IMG/VR virus record: IMGVR_UViG_3300009129_001478
Span: 33,632 to 97,631 of that record
Length of the DNA stretch: 64,000 nt
Source of the DNA: a virus
Strand: one strand, 5' to 3'
Below the pieces are notes generated by a model. That model saw only the letters and a list, made by a program, of their open reading frames with translations, was not told where the DNA came from and did not search any database. Numbering within the stretch: position 1 is the stretch's first letter; every line of letters starts with the position of its first letter. A program made the position numbers and the translations under genes. Below are positions 31,782-42,357 of this stretch, piece by piece.

Positions 31782-32702
31782 ATGCCTAGAAGACCAACAA
31801 TAGCAGACACATATTTAAGCGCCACCAAAAAGAGGAAGCTAAGACTTAGCCCAGGCGATGTAGAAAAATATGCTTCTGGTTTCGGCAACGGTCCAATGTT
31901 GGCAGCAAAGCCACAAATAAACACAACCGCTGCTGAAAAAGTAATTACTGGTGAATCTAATGCCGCTATTATTATTGGTCGCGACCGCCCCGGATCCAGA
32001 GGATCAGGACTTGGAGCAGTGGGGCGCTGGACAAATGTGGCAAGAATAGATTTAATTGCCGGCATAAACGGTGTGTGTGCAAAAGAGACAGATGCAGAAG
32101 GTGACCCAATAGCAACCGACCCAAATACCTACATGGATTCCTCAAGAATATATATGACACAACAAGCTGCGAATATTGATTCGGAAGAATATTTCAACGT
32201 TGTTGATGGAAAGGTCGGAATAGTAGAAAATGAGCCGGCAATTGTTATTAAGTCAGACTCGGTTAGAATTATCGGACGACAGGGAATAAAAATTGTAACA
32301 GGCACTGACAAATATTCTGCTGGTGCGGGTTGGTTTATTGGAGAGCAGGTCCGTGGCATTGATCTTATTGCCGGCAATGATGACCGAGACTTGCAACCAT
32401 TGGTCAAGGGCAATGATCTGCACAAATTATTAATAAGACAACAAGACCTGTCCTCTGAACTTATGGGGTTTTTAGATTTCCAACTGAAGCTTCTTTTAAC
32501 TTATATGGCTTCCCAGTCACCTGAACCCAAAACCAGAGCGGCTGGAACAGTAAAATTAGCGGGGATGATGCCATCCTTAGTTACACATATAATTGGAATG
32601 AATGTATGGACTTTGAAAAGTGTGTTTCACAAACTAAATTTTTCAGACGAAAACCCTTTTGCATTCTATAATTTTAAGAGTAAATTTAACAACACGAACT
32701 AA
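31782..32702 (+). CDS. putative baseplate hub/spike-associated protein, 306 aa
   Basis: Central part (about 140-190) has repeated beta-strand pattern IVIKSDSVRIIGRQGIKIVTG, like the beta-prism of tail spikes. The rest is mixed. It sits between the M23 peptidase and the 1824-residue tail protein, so a hub or spike role is inferred from position. No clear family. Confidence 0.58.
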   Translation: MPRRPTIADTYLSATKKRKLRLSPGDVEKYASGFGNGPMLAAKPQINTTAAEKVITGESNAAIIIGRDRPGSRGSGLGAVGRWTNVARIDLIAGINGVCAKETDAEGDPIATDPNTYMDSSRIYMTQQAANIDSEEYFNVVDGKVGIVENEPAIVIKSDSVRIIGRQGIKIVTGTDKYSAGAGWFIGEQVRGIDLIAGNDDRDLQPLVKGNDLHKLLIRQQDLSSELMGFLDFQLKLLLTYMASQSPEPKTRAAGTVKLAGMMPSLVTHIIGMNVWTLKSVFHKLNFSDENPFAFYNFKSKFNNTN

Positions 32703-32707
32703 TAAAC

Positions 32708-35700
32708 ATGACCCTCAATAGCCAACAAAAAAATATTGTCAACCCATTTGCTCAAGAGTCTACATCTTATGTGTTTTCTGATCGCAGAAACAGGTTTGTG
32801 CTGGATGTCATTCATGATTCTTATATCAATTTTCATACGTTTTTGACAGAGGGCCAACAACTTTTGTTGAGCATGGAAGAATTACAGGCTTTACAAATTG
32901 AAAAGGAAACCCCCAACTTGAACGTTTCCGCGGCTGACCTTGCCGCCTATACAATACTCTATCGTCAAAATAGTATTATTGTAGAGATGGAAGGAGACCG
33001 CATAAAACTTGAAGTACCCAGTGGGGAAATCTCCCAAGAAAAACTTTCTAGTTTGGTTTCTCAACTGGAACAACGAGGTGTTATTGATTTATATACTTCT
33101 AATTCAACTCCATCATCTTTGCTCCCTGAAAATGTAAATAATTTAGGACCGGCAGGTCTCGTCTCACGATTGATTGCTATTCCTCCTAATCACTCAAACG
33201 AATATCTCACACTAATGAGAAAATCAGTAAATTTACAAAACGAGATACCTTTAGAATCGTTTGAGAGTATAGAAAACTTTTCTATGTCTCCAGTTGCCAC
33301 ATCGTTTGTCAATAGCGACAATAATGTTGATATTTACGATTGGCGAGAGAATTGTGGACCTGGCACGGATACAAATAAAATTTATTATAACACTGTAGAT
33401 GATAAATTTTATTATACAACAAGAACAGACATTACGGCAACCCAACTATTTGACATGTCCTACTGGGCACAGTCACAAGAAGCTGCCCAGGAAATGCTTA
33501 AGGCTGTAAGAACAGGGCTTTCAGAGATCTTGAAGTTTACGGGAAAATATTCCCCAGAAAATCTTCAGAAACTTTTAGATTATGGTCTCGCCTCGGATAA
33601 TGTAAATTTTGTATCACACCTAGGAGTACGTCCCGGCTCTCGGTGGATACACGCCATAAGGGTCAAGAGGGGTGATATTGATAATTTAGAGCCCGGCGCA
33701 AGCGGGGCCGTAATTTCATATGATGAATTTGAACTGACTCCACTAGAGAAGGCACAAATTCTAGTTGATTCCCAAAAGAATAAAGCGACTAATAAGAAAT
33801 TTATGAATGTTGGAAATCTTATTCGTTACATTCCCAACGTAGTATTTGCATTGAGAGAATATGCCTATCAACTCAAAGATGAAAACATTTCACCAGAGGA
33901 TATTCAAGGAATTGATTTGTCCCGAGAAGCCACCAGAATAGATTCATTTATTGATATGTTATCTTTGGCTTACATTTATAACAAGGTAACCCTAGATGAT
34001 AATGATGTTATTGAATTTGGCTTTACTGATCAATACGAGTTGGAGTATTTTGTAGTAAACGGCTTTCTTATGACGAGAGGCATAGGAAATAAAACATTTT
34101 ATAAAACACCCGAAGATGAGGAGGCTCCAAAGAAGATTTTAGATGCCTTTTCTCTCTTAAGTCCTACAGCATATAGTGCTATTTCTAATAGCTATGGGAT
34201 TTATAGTGATTATTCTTTGCGCGCAGAAGACTCCAAGAAACCATGGACTGTGTTCTTTGACGATTATCTATACCCCCCAGTTAGCCTGTCTCCTGAAAAG
34301 ATTAGAGAGAAGGCAGAAAATTCACTTTTACAATGGAGGCGCTCAAGAAGACAAAAACTTTATACTAAAATTGTAAATCTCAACAAAGAAGGTAAAGAAA
34401 TTGAGGATAATTTTAGAAGAAAAAATAAAAGTCGTAACCCATATTATCAAGTTGCTACAATCTTAGGTACGACCATTGTCGCTGGACAAAGGGACTGTAA
34501 TACTGCTCAATCTGAAGTGTTGAGAAATGTTTTACAATTTTGGCAAAATGTTACAGGGAAGACCAAAATTAGATCTTTAGTTCGTCAAGCTATTATGCTA
34601 ACAAGAGATGAATTGATACAAGATTCTGTAACTAAAGCATATTTGTCAGGGGCTCTTGCCGCAGGTGATAACCCTCGTCTGTTTATTCGCGAAATTGAAC
34701 AGAAAATCAACCAAGAAATATTTTGCGGATTAGATGTTATGGGAAATGTAATTGAAACACAATTTTTAGATGCAAAAAATATGTCACCCGAGAAAACAGC
34801 CGGTGGCAAACCCCCCGGACTCGGCGCGCCCCTCAAAATAGACTTAAACGTTCCCAAGGGCATTCAGGGGTTCACTAAATCAAAACACCAAAGACAGACT
34901 GAACTCTATGAAAAAATGGTAAAGGAGATTATACTAGGGTTTATTAAGAGTATTGCTCTAGGAATTATTAAAGATGTTGTCAAGGCAGTTTTGGGATGTG
35001 GTCCAGATGGACCTAATGAAGATACTCTCAATGATGTTCTTAAAGATTTGAGGTTTGGGTTTTTAGACCTCAATGAATATCTCGGCGATATTGATGTTGT
35101 TGAAATTGCAAAAAAAGCAGACATGTATAATATCCGAGGAGAAGAGAAAATAGACCCCACGCTTGAACAGATAACAACTTTTATCCGAGACGTTTCATAT
35201 ATGTGTACACCGAGCGAGCTTGATCGCTTGACCTATGGTGATGGAGATAATATATTATATGAACTGATTTTGGAGACTATTGAAGACGGAGTAATCACTT
35301 TTCCGGTGGAAAGGAACGCTAACCCCAACGAAGAAATAGAGAGAAGAACAATCAACCCAGAGATATATGGAAGCATAGAATTTTCAGTAGATAAGATTCA
35401 GAACTTCTTTATTTTCCTCGGTGATTCCATGCGTGATGAAAATGCTGAAGAATTGGCTAAATTTACATTTTCTCCCCTAGAGGCTTACTGCGCCGACCGG
35501 GACCCAAGCTTGGATACTTTAGGTTTAGAAATTAGCCAAGAACAATTAGAGGCACAATATTTTAGTCTCGCCGAGGATAAGATAGCTAAAATAAACGCTA
35601 TGTGTGATTTGTTGCGCGGATTAGAGAACATACAAAGGCAGTTAGAAGACCTTATAAATTCTATCCCTATTATGGAGGGATATAATGATCTTCTTCAGAG

Positions 35701-38182
35701 TATTGCAGATTTCTCAAATGCCTTGTGGCAAGCTTTTGCAGATTGGTGGGCTAACCTATTTGAGGAACCGCTAAAAGAAGCACAAAGCCCGCAATTTAAT
35801 TTGTATGTAACAAGCTTTGGTCAAGACCTTTTTTATTCTATTCGTATGTTAATTTCTAGACGCATAATGGTGGCACAACAAAGAACAGTAGATAAATATG
35901 AAGAATTTTCATATTATGCGCCCACTTGGAATAGAAGAACTGGGTACAAGAGATCTCGTGTTGATTTACCCTATCCTCCACCTGACAAGTTGACTGATCC
36001 ATGGTTTTCTGACCCCGTTATAGCAGATACAGATGATAACGAAGCTTCTTATGCCATGAGAACATCACCACTCCCGCTTCGCGAACAACTTTATGCAGTT
36101 AGGAACATGCGGTCTAACTGGAATGAGGCTTTGGATGATTATTACACGCGGCTGCACAACCAATTGCGGAGTTATTGGACAAGACAAAAGCTAGCATATA
36201 CACCAGACCAATGGATAGCTAATTTCCCCGAGTATGCCTCTTGTACAATGTATGTTAACAATCTGAATGATGGCGGCGTCCGAATTTTCAGACGAGTAAA
36301 GACCAGAAAAACTACTTTCGTCACACCCGGCGAAGACCCCTTTGTGATAGAATCAAAATTATTAGCAATGTATATACCCAAAGAAGGAGATTCTGAACCA
36401 GATCAGTCCGGCGTTGATTATTATCGGCTATTATCTGGGATTGGAGATAAACATGTTGGCGGAGAAAACACAGGTGGTCCACTAATTCATGGCGAATTCG
36501 CAGTAGATGAAGAACCTATCCTTCCATCAGCCCGAACATCCCTGATGCCCTCTAGAAACAACCCTAAAGTGACAGAATTGATTAATGATACTATGCAGGG
36601 ATTAATTAGCTGGGAAGTAACAGATTCTATTATTGGTAATCATGAAAAAGCCCCCGTTCCATCAGGCACAGGTCATGACCTTGCAGTTACAGAAGATGAA
36701 CCCGTCGCCCCGTGGATTCAAGAGGAATCCGACCAAGGAGGGGTTATAGATACTTGGTCGGTTGCCAATTGGTCCGAATTTATTGATGAACAAATTAATG
36801 ATTCTTATATCCAGACATACAATAAAGCAAAACTAAGACCATATTTGAAAGCTACTAATATACCTCCATTCGTAGTAAATGATGATAAGTGTGTAACAAA
36901 CGAAGAAGCTCAAATAGCTCAGTCTGTAATCTTATCTATTCAGTCGCGCATCCAGCCTTTCTTTATGAATGTTCTTCCCCTTGCCAGAGTATATCCACAC
37001 TGGAATAGTATAGGTACAGCCCGGCTCGTAACAGATTATTTATCGCGCAAGATATACGAAGATCTTAATAAGAAGGAATTGGTAAATTTGATGTATGATA
37101 AATTGCCAATAGTACAGAAAGTTTTTTCTGATGTTCCGGAGAATGATTTAGATTTGAGTGATTCTCAGACGCCAAAACAATTTATAGCAACATTGGTCGA
37201 GAAAATATACGGAGCAATGCTGCGAAATATATCATCAAAAGTGTATACGTCAATTTCTAGTTCGCCATATTCTCCAAGCATAACAAAAGATCGCTATAGA
37301 GCTATGCTAATAAAGTTCTTTACAGAACTTAGCACTGCGCTCCTAGCAGAAGGAAATGAGGAAGACCAACTCGGATTAACTGGACGGCAATATCGCAACG
37401 CAATTCTGTTTATTGATAATGTTTTGCTGATAGATTTCAACGGAGAAAAACTCCTAACGCCAAAGGGGTATTTGTATGGCACTTATTATTTCCCTATGTC
37501 ATTTTTTATTGGGTTATACCTAATAACATATGACAGCCTGGTAAACATTAGTAGAAATTTTGAGTCAGGATATTTTAAAACTTTAGTAGAAATTGCTGGG
37601 GCTGATGATTCTTTGTTGAGCAACCTTACAGGTCAAAGTATTACAAAGTATCAACAACAATTAGAAATATTTCCTGTAAAAGAAGTCACTTGGGATCGCG
37701 TGGAAATGACTTATTACACCCGAGAACAAGTCTTGGACAGGATTGCTGCCCTCACGGCTTTAGAGGAAAACGAACCACAGGCAATTTTATTGAGAGAGTA
37801 TCCAGACTTCTTCCGCCGTTATGGCAGCCGAGATCTACCAGAACAGATGATCGAGAGCTTGGGAGAGGTTCTTCTTTTTATGTGGACCGAAAACGTTCCC
37901 TTAACAATTGAAACTCTAAGAGAAAGATTAGCGCTCCACACCACCCTCAACGGGGAACCCATCCATCCCCGCCCCGGAGAGCGGGTATACCCATATTATG
38001 CTGCTTTTATGTTATTAGAAGAAATAGAATCAAGAAATTTAAGAACCCTGGAAGATGTATTTGGAGATCTGGAAAATCTAGTAGCAATGTGGAGGACGGA
38101 CCCCGGACTACAGATAATGCACGAACTGAAAAAACAAATACCCGTAGAAAAAAACAAGTTAGAAGCGCTACTTAGAACATGA
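32708..38182 (+). CDS. very large tail/baseplate structural protein, 1824 aa
   Basis: No membrane segment or signal. Mixed alpha/beta with many NPFAQESTSYVF-like virion motifs at the start and long helical stretches later (e.g. LEDLINSIPIMEGYNDLLQ). Its end overlaps the gp25 gene by ATGA. In marine T4-like phages, proteins of similar size lie just before gp25 in the baseplate cluster. Could be a tape-like or wedge component; exact role unknown. Confidence 0.75.
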   Translation: MTLNSQQKNIVNPFAQESTSYVFSDRRNRFVLDVIHDSYINFHTFLTEGQQLLLSMEELQALQIEKETPNLNVSAADLAAYTILYRQNSIIVEMEGDRIKLEVPSGEISQEKLSSLVSQLEQRGVIDLYTSNSTPSSLLPENVNNLGPAGLVSRLIAIPPNHSNEYLTLMRKSVNLQNEIPLESFESIENFSMSPVATSFVNSDNNVDIYDWRENCGPGTDTNKIYYNTVDDKFYYTTRTDITATQLFDMSYWAQSQEAAQEMLKAVRTGLSEILKFTGKYSPENLQKLLDYGLASDNVNFVSHLGVRPGSRWIHAIRVKRGDIDNLEPGASGAVISYDEFELTPLEKAQILVDSQKNKATNKKFMNVGNLIRYIPNVVFALREYAYQLKDENISPEDIQGIDLSREATRIDSFIDMLSLAYIYNKVTLDDNDVIEFGFTDQYELEYFVVNGFLMTRGIGNKTFYKTPEDEEAPKKILDAFSLLSPTAYSAISNSYGIYSDYSLRAEDSKKPWTVFFDDYLYPPVSLSPEKIREKAENSLLQWRRSRRQKLYTKIVNLNKEGKEIEDNFRRKNKSRNPYYQVATILGTTIVAGQRDCNTAQSEVLRNVLQFWQNVTGKTKIRSLVRQAIMLTRDELIQDSVTKAYLSGALAAGDNPRLFIREIEQKINQEIFCGLDVMGNVIETQFLDAKNMSPEKTAGGKPPGLGAPLKIDLNVPKGIQGFTKSKHQRQTELYEKMVKEIILGFIKSIALGIIKDVVKAVLGCGPDGPNEDTLNDVLKDLRFGFLDLNEYLGDIDVVEIAKKADMYNIRGEEKIDPTLEQITTFIRDVSYMCTPSELDRLTYGDGDNILYELILETIEDGVITFPVERNANPNEEIERRTINPEIYGSIEFSVDKIQNFFIFLGDSMRDENAEELAKFTFSPLEAYCADRDPSLDTLGLEISQEQLEAQYFSLAEDKIAKINAMCDLLRGLENIQRQLEDLINSIPIMEGYNDLLQSIADFSNALWQAFADWWANLFEEPLKEAQSPQFNLYVTSFGQDLFYSIRMLISRRIMVAQQRTVDKYEEFSYYAPTWNRRTGYKRSRVDLPYPPPDKLTDPWFSDPVIADTDDNEASYAMRTSPLPLREQLYAVRNMRSNWNEALDDYYTRLHNQLRSYWTRQKLAYTPDQWIANFPEYASCTMYVNNLNDGGVRIFRRVKTRKTTFVTPGEDPFVIESKLLAMYIPKEGDSEPDQSGVDYYRLLSGIGDKHVGGENTGGPLIHGEFAVDEEPILPSARTSLMPSRNNPKVTELINDTMQGLISWEVTDSIIGNHEKAPVPSGTGHDLAVTEDEPVAPWIQEESDQGGVIDTWSVANWSEFIDEQINDSYIQTYNKAKLRPYLKATNIPPFVVNDDKCVTNEEAQIAQSVILSIQSRIQPFFMNVLPLARVYPHWNSIGTARLVTDYLSRKIYEDLNKKELVNLMYDKLPIVQKVFSDVPENDLDLSDSQTPKQFIATLVEKIYGAMLRNISSKVYTSISSSPYSPSITKDRYRAMLIKFFTELSTALLAEGNEEDQLGLTGRQYRNAILFIDNVLLIDFNGEKLLTPKGYLYGTYYFPMSFFIGLYLITYDSLVNISRNFESGYFKTLVEIAGADDSLLSNLTGQSITKYQQQLEIFPVKEVTWDRVEMTYYTREQVLDRIAALTALEENEPQAILLREYPDFFRRYGSRDLPEQMIESLGEVLLFMWTENVPLTIETLRERLALHTTLNGEPIHPRPGERVYPYYAAFMLLEEIESRNLRTLEDVFGDLENLVAMWRTDPGLQIMHELKKQIPVEKNKLEALLRT

Positions 38183-38583
38183 CAAAAAGACAAGGAATAT
38201 CACCGCGCGTCCCTCTAATATATGATAAGACTGATGGACCGTATCGTCTAAATAAAACTCTCAAAGAGGCTATTAAACAGAACTTTAAGAATATTGTTCT
38301 TACATCACCTGGCGAAAGAGTAATGATTCCAAACTTTGGTGTTGGTATTTATAATCTTTTATTTGAAAATGTGGGACCAGCCACATTTGAAGAAATTGCC
38401 TCGCGAGTAGCCGAACAGACCGAGGCGTATGCTCCTGCTGTCAATCTCGTATCTGTCGTTTTTACCACATCGGACGAAGACCCAACAATGGACTTCAACG
38501 AGGTGAGAATTGTAATCACATATAATATACTACCATATGATGAGGAAGATCAGCTAATAATAACATCAACAATGACTAGTTAA
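38179..38583 (+). CDS. gp25-like baseplate wedge protein
   Basis: 134 residues, the family size. NKTLKEAIKQNFKNIVLTSPGER with VMIPNFGVGIYNLLFE is the GPW/gp25 signature (lysozyme-like fold, no catalytic activity). Part of the baseplate wedge joining sheath to baseplate. Overlaps the upstream gene by ATGA and is followed by the gp6-like gene, the normal order. Confidence 0.93.
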   Translation: MTKRQGISPRVPLIYDKTDGPYRLNKTLKEAIKQNFKNIVLTSPGERVMIPNFGVGIYNLLFENVGPATFEEIASRVAEQTEAYAPAVNLVSVVFTTSDEDPTMDFNEVRIVITYNILPYDEEDQLIITSTMTS

Positions 38584-38606
38584 AAGACGAGGCGAGCACA
38601 AATATT

Positions 38607-40400
38607 ATGGCAAAAAGACCGATAAACTACACTAGCAGAGATTTTGAAAGTATCAAGCAAGACTTGGTGAACTATGCTGAAAGGTATTATCCCACAACCT
38701 TTAAGGATTTCAGTGAAGCTTCTTTTGGTGCATTGATGATGGATATGGTAGCCTATGTCGGCGATCAATTGTCTTTTTATGCTGACTTCCAGGCTAATGA
38801 GAGTTTTTTAGATAGTGCCATAACTTATGAGAATGTCAATCGTCTTTCAAACACACTGGGTTATAAAACCCCAGGCGCTGCAAAATCTACAGGACAAGCT
38901 TCTTTTTATGTTATTGTTCCCGCTGATCCCAACTCACGAGGTCCTGATTTAGATTATTTTCCAATTCTGCAAAGAGGGAGTCTAATCTCGTCAAAAAACG
39001 GATCCGCTTTTACGCTAGTGGATAATGTGGATTTTACAAATCCCAACAATGAAGTTACTGTAGCCCGAGTAGATGATTCAACCGGTAATCCTACATTTTT
39101 TGCAGTGAAAGCATATGGGCAAGTTGTGTCCGGACAGATCTACGAACAAATAACGGCTGTTACTGACTACCAAAGATTTTTGAGAATTAATGTCGATCAG
39201 GAAAATATAAGCGAAATACTGTCCGTAAAAGACAGCCAGGGGAATGAGTATTATGAGGTTGACTTTTTAACTCAAGATGTTATTATACAAGAATTTCAAA
39301 ATACAACTTCTGATCGCGAAGTTGTTCCTTATATTATGAAACTCAAGCCTGTTCCGCGCAGGTTCGTGACAGAGTTTGAATCAAATGGAGATACTTATAT
39401 TCAGTTTGGTTATGGTTCACAAGATAATATTACGACAGATGTTGTAGCAGATCCAGCAGATGTTGTTATGAACGTAAATGGTCGCACACATGTGACAGAT
39501 CAAACTTTTGACCCAACAAACCTAATCCAGACTGATAAGTTTGGAGTAGTCCCCACCAATACCACCCTGACCATTGAATACGCAGCCAATACTTCAGATG
39601 AAATAAACATTGCCGTGAATGGCTTGAGTGAAGTAATATCTCCTCGCCTATCTTTCAAGAACCAGGGCACGCTGGACCTCAATTTGGTCAATGGGGTTGT
39701 AACCTCTGTAGAAGTAGAAAATGAAAGCCCAATTCTGGGAGACACAAGCATATTGACGGCTGAAGAAATTAGAGAAAGAGCCTTCGGAACATTTGCATCC
39801 CAAAACCGCGCCGTCACCCGCGTAGATTATATTAACCTTATTTATCGCATGCCTTCAAAGTTTGGTAAAGTCAAGAGAGCTAACGTTGTTCGCGACGTAG
39901 ATTCTTTGAAAAGAAACCTGAATGTATATCTTTTGTCGGAAAATGCTAATGGCGATCTAATTGAGCCAAACGGGAATCTTAAAGAAAATACAAGAGTTTG
40001 GCTAAACAAATATAGAATGATCAATGATACTATTGATGTTCTGAACGGCAAAGTGATCAATATTGGCATCAAATTCAAGGTCCTTCCAGAATTAGACGTC
40101 AACCGCTATGAACTCCTAGATGCTTGCATACAAAAATTGAAAGATGAATATATCAATATCAAGTTCAATATTGGGGAGGCAGTTTATATTTCCCAGATTT
40201 ACAAACTACTAAATGAAGTGCCGGGCGTGGTGGACACGACAGAAGTAGAACTCGTTAATAATGTTGGCGGAGTTTATAGCAATTATAGATTTGATATTGA
40301 TTCTAATCTTTCAGACGATGGAAGATTCTTGGTGTTACCTGAAGATGCCGCTGCTGAGGTGTTGCTGCCAAATACAGATATTATAGGAGCGGTGATCTAA
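38607..40400 (+). CDS. gp6/baseplate-J-like wedge protein
   Basis: 597 residues. The N-terminus YTSRDFESIKQDLVNYAE with FKDFSEASFGALMMDMVAYVGDQLSFY-type segment is typical of T4 gp6/baseplate J proteins. The C-terminus has LNEVPGVVDTTEVEL, another hallmark. Structural dimer in the baseplate inner ring. Followed one base later by the next tail gene. Confidence 0.92.
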   Translation: MAKRPINYTSRDFESIKQDLVNYAERYYPTTFKDFSEASFGALMMDMVAYVGDQLSFYADFQANESFLDSAITYENVNRLSNTLGYKTPGAAKSTGQASFYVIVPADPNSRGPDLDYFPILQRGSLISSKNGSAFTLVDNVDFTNPNNEVTVARVDDSTGNPTFFAVKAYGQVVSGQIYEQITAVTDYQRFLRINVDQENISEILSVKDSQGNEYYEVDFLTQDVIIQEFQNTTSDREVVPYIMKLKPVPRRFVTEFESNGDTYIQFGYGSQDNITTDVVADPADVVMNVNGRTHVTDQTFDPTNLIQTDKFGVVPTNTTLTIEYAANTSDEINIAVNGLSEVISPRLSFKNQGTLDLNLVNGVVTSVEVENESPILGDTSILTAEEIRERAFGTFASQNRAVTRVDYINLIYRMPSKFGKVKRANVVRDVDSLKRNLNVYLLSENANGDLIEPNGNLKENTRVWLNKYRMINDTIDVLNGKVINIGIKFKVLPELDVNRYELLDACIQKLKDEYINIKFNIGEAVYISQIYKLLNEVPGVVDTTEVELVNNVGGVYSNYRFDIDSNLSDDGRFLVLPEDAAAEVLLPNTDIIGAVI

Positions 40401-40401
40401 A

Positions 40402-42357
40402 ATGGCTATCAAAAAATATTACGCCGATAAAGACAATACAATTACAAATGCATACAAGAGTAATTTGATAACTCGTGGCACCGGGTCCAATATGGGCGCA
40501 GCAGATATTCTTGAGGCTTTTGTCATTCACGGACAAACATCAGCATCTGTCACGACTTCTCCTTCTGCGGCTAATGCTACCAATGCAGAACAGAGCCGAT
40601 TTATTATTCAATTTCCGCTAGCGACTATTGCATCTGATATGTCTAGCGGCATTTTGCCGGCAGATACGGGTAGCATTAAGTTCTATTTGAATCTCTACAA
40701 TGCTCCCCATGGTAATACAGCACCTAGAGATTTTTCACTAGATGTTTATATGCTTTCTCAGGAGTGGACAGAGGGTCGCGGATTAGATATGGAAAATTAT
40801 ACAGACCTCGGCGCGTCAAGTTGGGAATCTGCTTCGTCCGGAACAACATGGACCCAGGCTGGCGGAACATATTTGCCGGCAGTCGGTACCGCTACAGCTA
40901 CTGTTTCCTTTATTACGGATAGTACACCTACTGCACTTGATGACGGCAAAACCATCATCATAACAAACTATGATGGCACGATTGCCACCTTTACTTTGAC
41001 AGCCGCTACCCGCTCCTCTACCGAAATTGATCGGTCTGCTATTGGTAATGTTAACGACTTTGCTACTGAGATTAAAGCCTCTATGGACCTGGCAGTTGCT
41101 GCTGGACTTCTCAAGGCTACCGTATCCCCCGTAGAAAACGATATCAACGGAAATCCAAGAATGATCACTCTTACTGCGGGAGCAGCCGGAACAATCGGCA
41201 ATCAATCTGTGGCGGGAACATTTATTACTGGTGGGGGCGGAGAAGTAATTTGCAATGCTACCTGTAATGATCCTTCGGTTGGCAATGGGTCATTGGCATT
41301 TACCGGCGGAGTTGATGCCGGTTCCACTCAAAAAACGTTTTCCTTTGAGACAGGTCTAGAAAATTTATCACTTGATGTTTCTGATCAGGTTTATAAATGG
41401 CTGGATGCTGTGAGTGGCGACCTGAATTGCGGTTTCCTTATAAAATTTCCAGACTCTATAGTATCGGGGTCTCAAAACTTGTACACTAAAAAGTTCTTCT
41501 CCAGAACCAGCGAGTTTTTTCATTACCGACCAACCTTAGAAGCCCGCTGGGATTCTACAAGGAAAGATAATCGTGGAAACTTCTTTGCCAGCAGCAGCGT
41601 TGCCTCAGCCGCCAACAATTTGAATACTCTTTACCTCTATAATATAGTGAGAGGACAACTTCAGAACCTCCCAGGAGTGGTAAACGAAACGTTGACAGTT
41701 GATATCTATTCTGGGAGCACAAGTCCTGCCGGCACTCCGCTAAGCCTTATAAAGTCTGGTGGTACAGCAGCGACAAGCGTTCCAGCCGGCATTTTGCGTG
41801 AAAACGGAGCAACAATTACCGGTGTTTATACAGCATCGTTTGCATCCACTAGTTCTTTGGACACTGTATTTGATGTTTGGCATACTGGCTCGGGTGCTTC
41901 TAGGGTAAATTTCTATACTGCTTCATATGGTCCTAAAACCTTTGGAACCATTGATGGACTTTATCGCGAAGAATATTTAACCTCTATAACAAATTTAGAA
42001 GATTCTTATACACAAGGACAGACCCCAAACCTTCGCGTATTTGCTAGAAAGAAAAATTGGAACCCCAACATTTATACAGTCGCGACAGCGGAAACACTCC
42101 CAGAAATTATAGAAGATTCTTATTACCGCGTTCATAGAGTTGTTGATGGCTTAGAGGTCATCCCTTTTGGTACGGGAAGTACTAACAACTACTTCAGTCG
42201 TCTCTCATACGACGTGAGCGGTAATTATTTTGAATTAGATACTTCCTGTTTAGAGCCTGGTTATGCATATGGAATTACATTTGCATACTATTTACAGGGT
42301 GAGTATGCTGAACAACCCGAGGTGTTCAAGTTCAAAATTAAAGAAGAAGATAAATGA
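40402..42357 (+). CDS. baseplate/tail protein with inserted repeat module A, 651 aa
   Basis: The N-terminal part (about 55-155) reads like a DNRLRE-type beta-sandwich: GSIKFYLNLYN, QEWTEGRG, and, after the insertion, LSLDVSDQVYKWL. Copy A of the repeat module interrupts this sandwich at residues 164-306. The C-terminal part has TASFASTSSL and beta strands. A virion surface protein, likely involved in host contact. ATGA overlap with the next gene. Confidence 0.78.
   Translation: MAIKKYYADKDNTITNAYKSNLITRGTGSNMGAADILEAFVIHGQTSASVTTSPSAANATNAEQSRFIIQFPLATIASDMSSGILPADTGSIKFYLNLYNAPHGNTAPRDFSLDVYMLSQEWTEGRGLDMENYTDLGASSWESASSGTTWTQAGGTYLPAVGTATATVSFITDSTPTALDDGKTIIITNYDGTIATFTLTAATRSSTEIDRSAIGNVNDFATEIKASMDLAVAAGLLKATVSPVENDINGNPRMITLTAGAAGTIGNQSVAGTFITGGGGEVICNATCNDPSVGNGSLAFTGGVDAGSTQKTFSFETGLENLSLDVSDQVYKWLDAVSGDLNCGFLIKFPDSIVSGSQNLYTKKFFSRTSEFFHYRPTLEARWDSTRKDNRGNFFASSSVASAANNLNTLYLYNIVRGQLQNLPGVVNETLTVDIYSGSTSPAGTPLSLIKSGGTAATSVPAGILRENGATITGVYTASFASTSSLDTVFDVWHTGSGASRVNFYTASYGPKTFGTIDGLYREEYLTSITNLEDSYTQGQTPNLRVFARKKNWNPNIYTVATAETLPEIIEDSYYRVHRVVDGLEVIPFGTGSTNNYFSRLSYDVSGNYFELDTSCLEPGYAYGITFAYYLQGEYAEQPEVFKFKIKEEDK
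40891..41320 (+). repeat. repeat module copy A (about 143 codons)
   Basis: Begins with an ATATVSFITD motif and ends at LAFTGGVD. Shares long near-identical DNA with copies B and C, including a 22-base identical run around 41027. Lies inside the 651-residue tail protein. Confidence 0.85.
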